A stretch of 32,668 nt of DNA. It comes from an uncultured Bacilli bacterium. GTDB taxonomy: Bacteria > Bacillota_I > Bacilli_A > RF39 > UBA660. The notes below the pieces were generated by a model. The model was not told the origin of the DNA. It made no database searches and saw only the letters and a list, made by a program, of their open reading frames with translations. The DNA lies in the NCBI GenBank assembly GCA_934140575.1, contig CAKPBJ010000015.1, positions 1 through 32,668 of the forward strand, in the 5' to 3' direction. Position numbers and translations under genes: made by a program. This document shows, one piece after another, positions 32,441 to 32,668 of this stretch. The first letter of the stretch is position 1. Each line of letters opens with the position of its first letter.

Positions 32441-32482
32441 TAAATGCAAGTAATAATTTATTTTTATTAAAAGTTGCATTTA
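32441..32482. repeat. 9-bp inverted repeat upstream of the transposase
   Basis: TAAATGCAA (32441-32449) and TTGCATTTA (32474-32482) are exact inverted copies about 70 bases before the transposase start. The right copy may be in the terminal inverted repeat of the insertion sequence, or the pair may form a hairpin that blocks transcription entering from outside. The far end of the element is not in the window. Confidence 0.4.
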
Positions 32483-32549
32483 GTTTAATAATACTTTTTA
32501 ATATATCTCAATCAATTGTTTTTTTTTGCAGAACGAAGGAGGTTTTAAT

Positions 32550-32668
32550 ATGAAGAAAAGATTAACAATTGAAGATAGAATTCTAATTGAGAATTTACTA
32601 AAATTAAATTATAAACTAAAAGATATATCAAATATAATTGAATGTGAATCATCAACTATTTCTAGAGA
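32550..32668 (+). CDS. IS30-family transposase, N-terminal fragment
   Basis: The first 39 codons of a gene that runs off the window: KKRLTIEDRILIENLLKLNYKLKDISNIIECESSTISR. This is the helix-turn-helix opening of IS30-type transposases ('LT..eR..I..ll..g.s...IA..l....STISREI'). GAAGGAGG lies seven bases before ATG. The rest, including the DDE catalytic part, is outside, so intactness cannot be judged. Confidence 0.75.
   Translation, partial: MKKRLTIEDRILIENLLKLNYKLKDISNIIECESSTISR

Overview
The window is very AT-rich and reads in the standard code (UGG for Trp, UAA/UAG/UGA as stops). Gene content points to a low-GC Firmicute of class Bacilli with sporulation genes: spoIIQ, spoIIR, rpoE (delta), mbl, walJ, gdpP-like and the rpsF-ssb-rpsR block. 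It is probably a small-genome gut-type Bacilli lineage; I cannot name a species. Nearly all genes lie on the minus strand. The exceptions are pbpG-like, lemA-like and pta (20.36-23.92 kb) and a transposase start at the right edge.

Left end (1-4.6 kb): an accessory island abutting the 3' end of secA. In transcription order it holds an ApeA-like HEPN protein with an Rx4H RNase motif (candidate phage defence), a tyrosine integrase split by one frameshift in an A8 run, and a two-gene operon of a large DNA-binding protein and a Doc/Fic toxin. Beyond these, at positions 48-250, is a decayed reading frame that ends in a second SEC-C zinc-binding tail like that of SecA. This suggests insertion at the 3' end of secA with displacement of an older tail. 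A perfect 26-bp palindrome lies inside the DNA-binding protein gene.

Core (4.6-20.2 kb): secA, long-form hpf, a cold-shock gene, an orphan LytTR regulator, tagO/wecA-like, mbl, a degenerate M23 protein (SpoIIQ), a DUF1146 protein, rpiB, rpmE, an SGNH-fold protein that has lost all three catalytic residues, murA, spoIIR (apparently starting at AUU), prmC, prfA, rpoE, argS and ywiB-like. The order closely follows the Bacillus subtilis order from secA to ywiB, with large gaps removed. The set covers wall-precursor synthesis and elongation, translation termination, and forespore-to-mother-cell signalling.

Plus-strand block (20.36-23.92 kb): a class A penicillin-binding protein at the pbpG position, then a lemA-pta pair. 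Next come class I aldolase and a long minus-strand operon that is transcribed from the right: gdpP-like DHH phosphodiesterase (without membrane, PAS or GGDEF parts), rplI, dnaB, an M23/LysM/G5 hydrolase, walJ, rlmH and ung. The rpsF-ssb-rpsR operon has a strong promoter and a structured leader able to hide its Shine-Dalgarno sequence. The window ends inside an IS30-type transposase gene. No rRNA, tRNA or CRISPR array was found, and apart from 1-304 no stretch above 300 bases lacks a gene.
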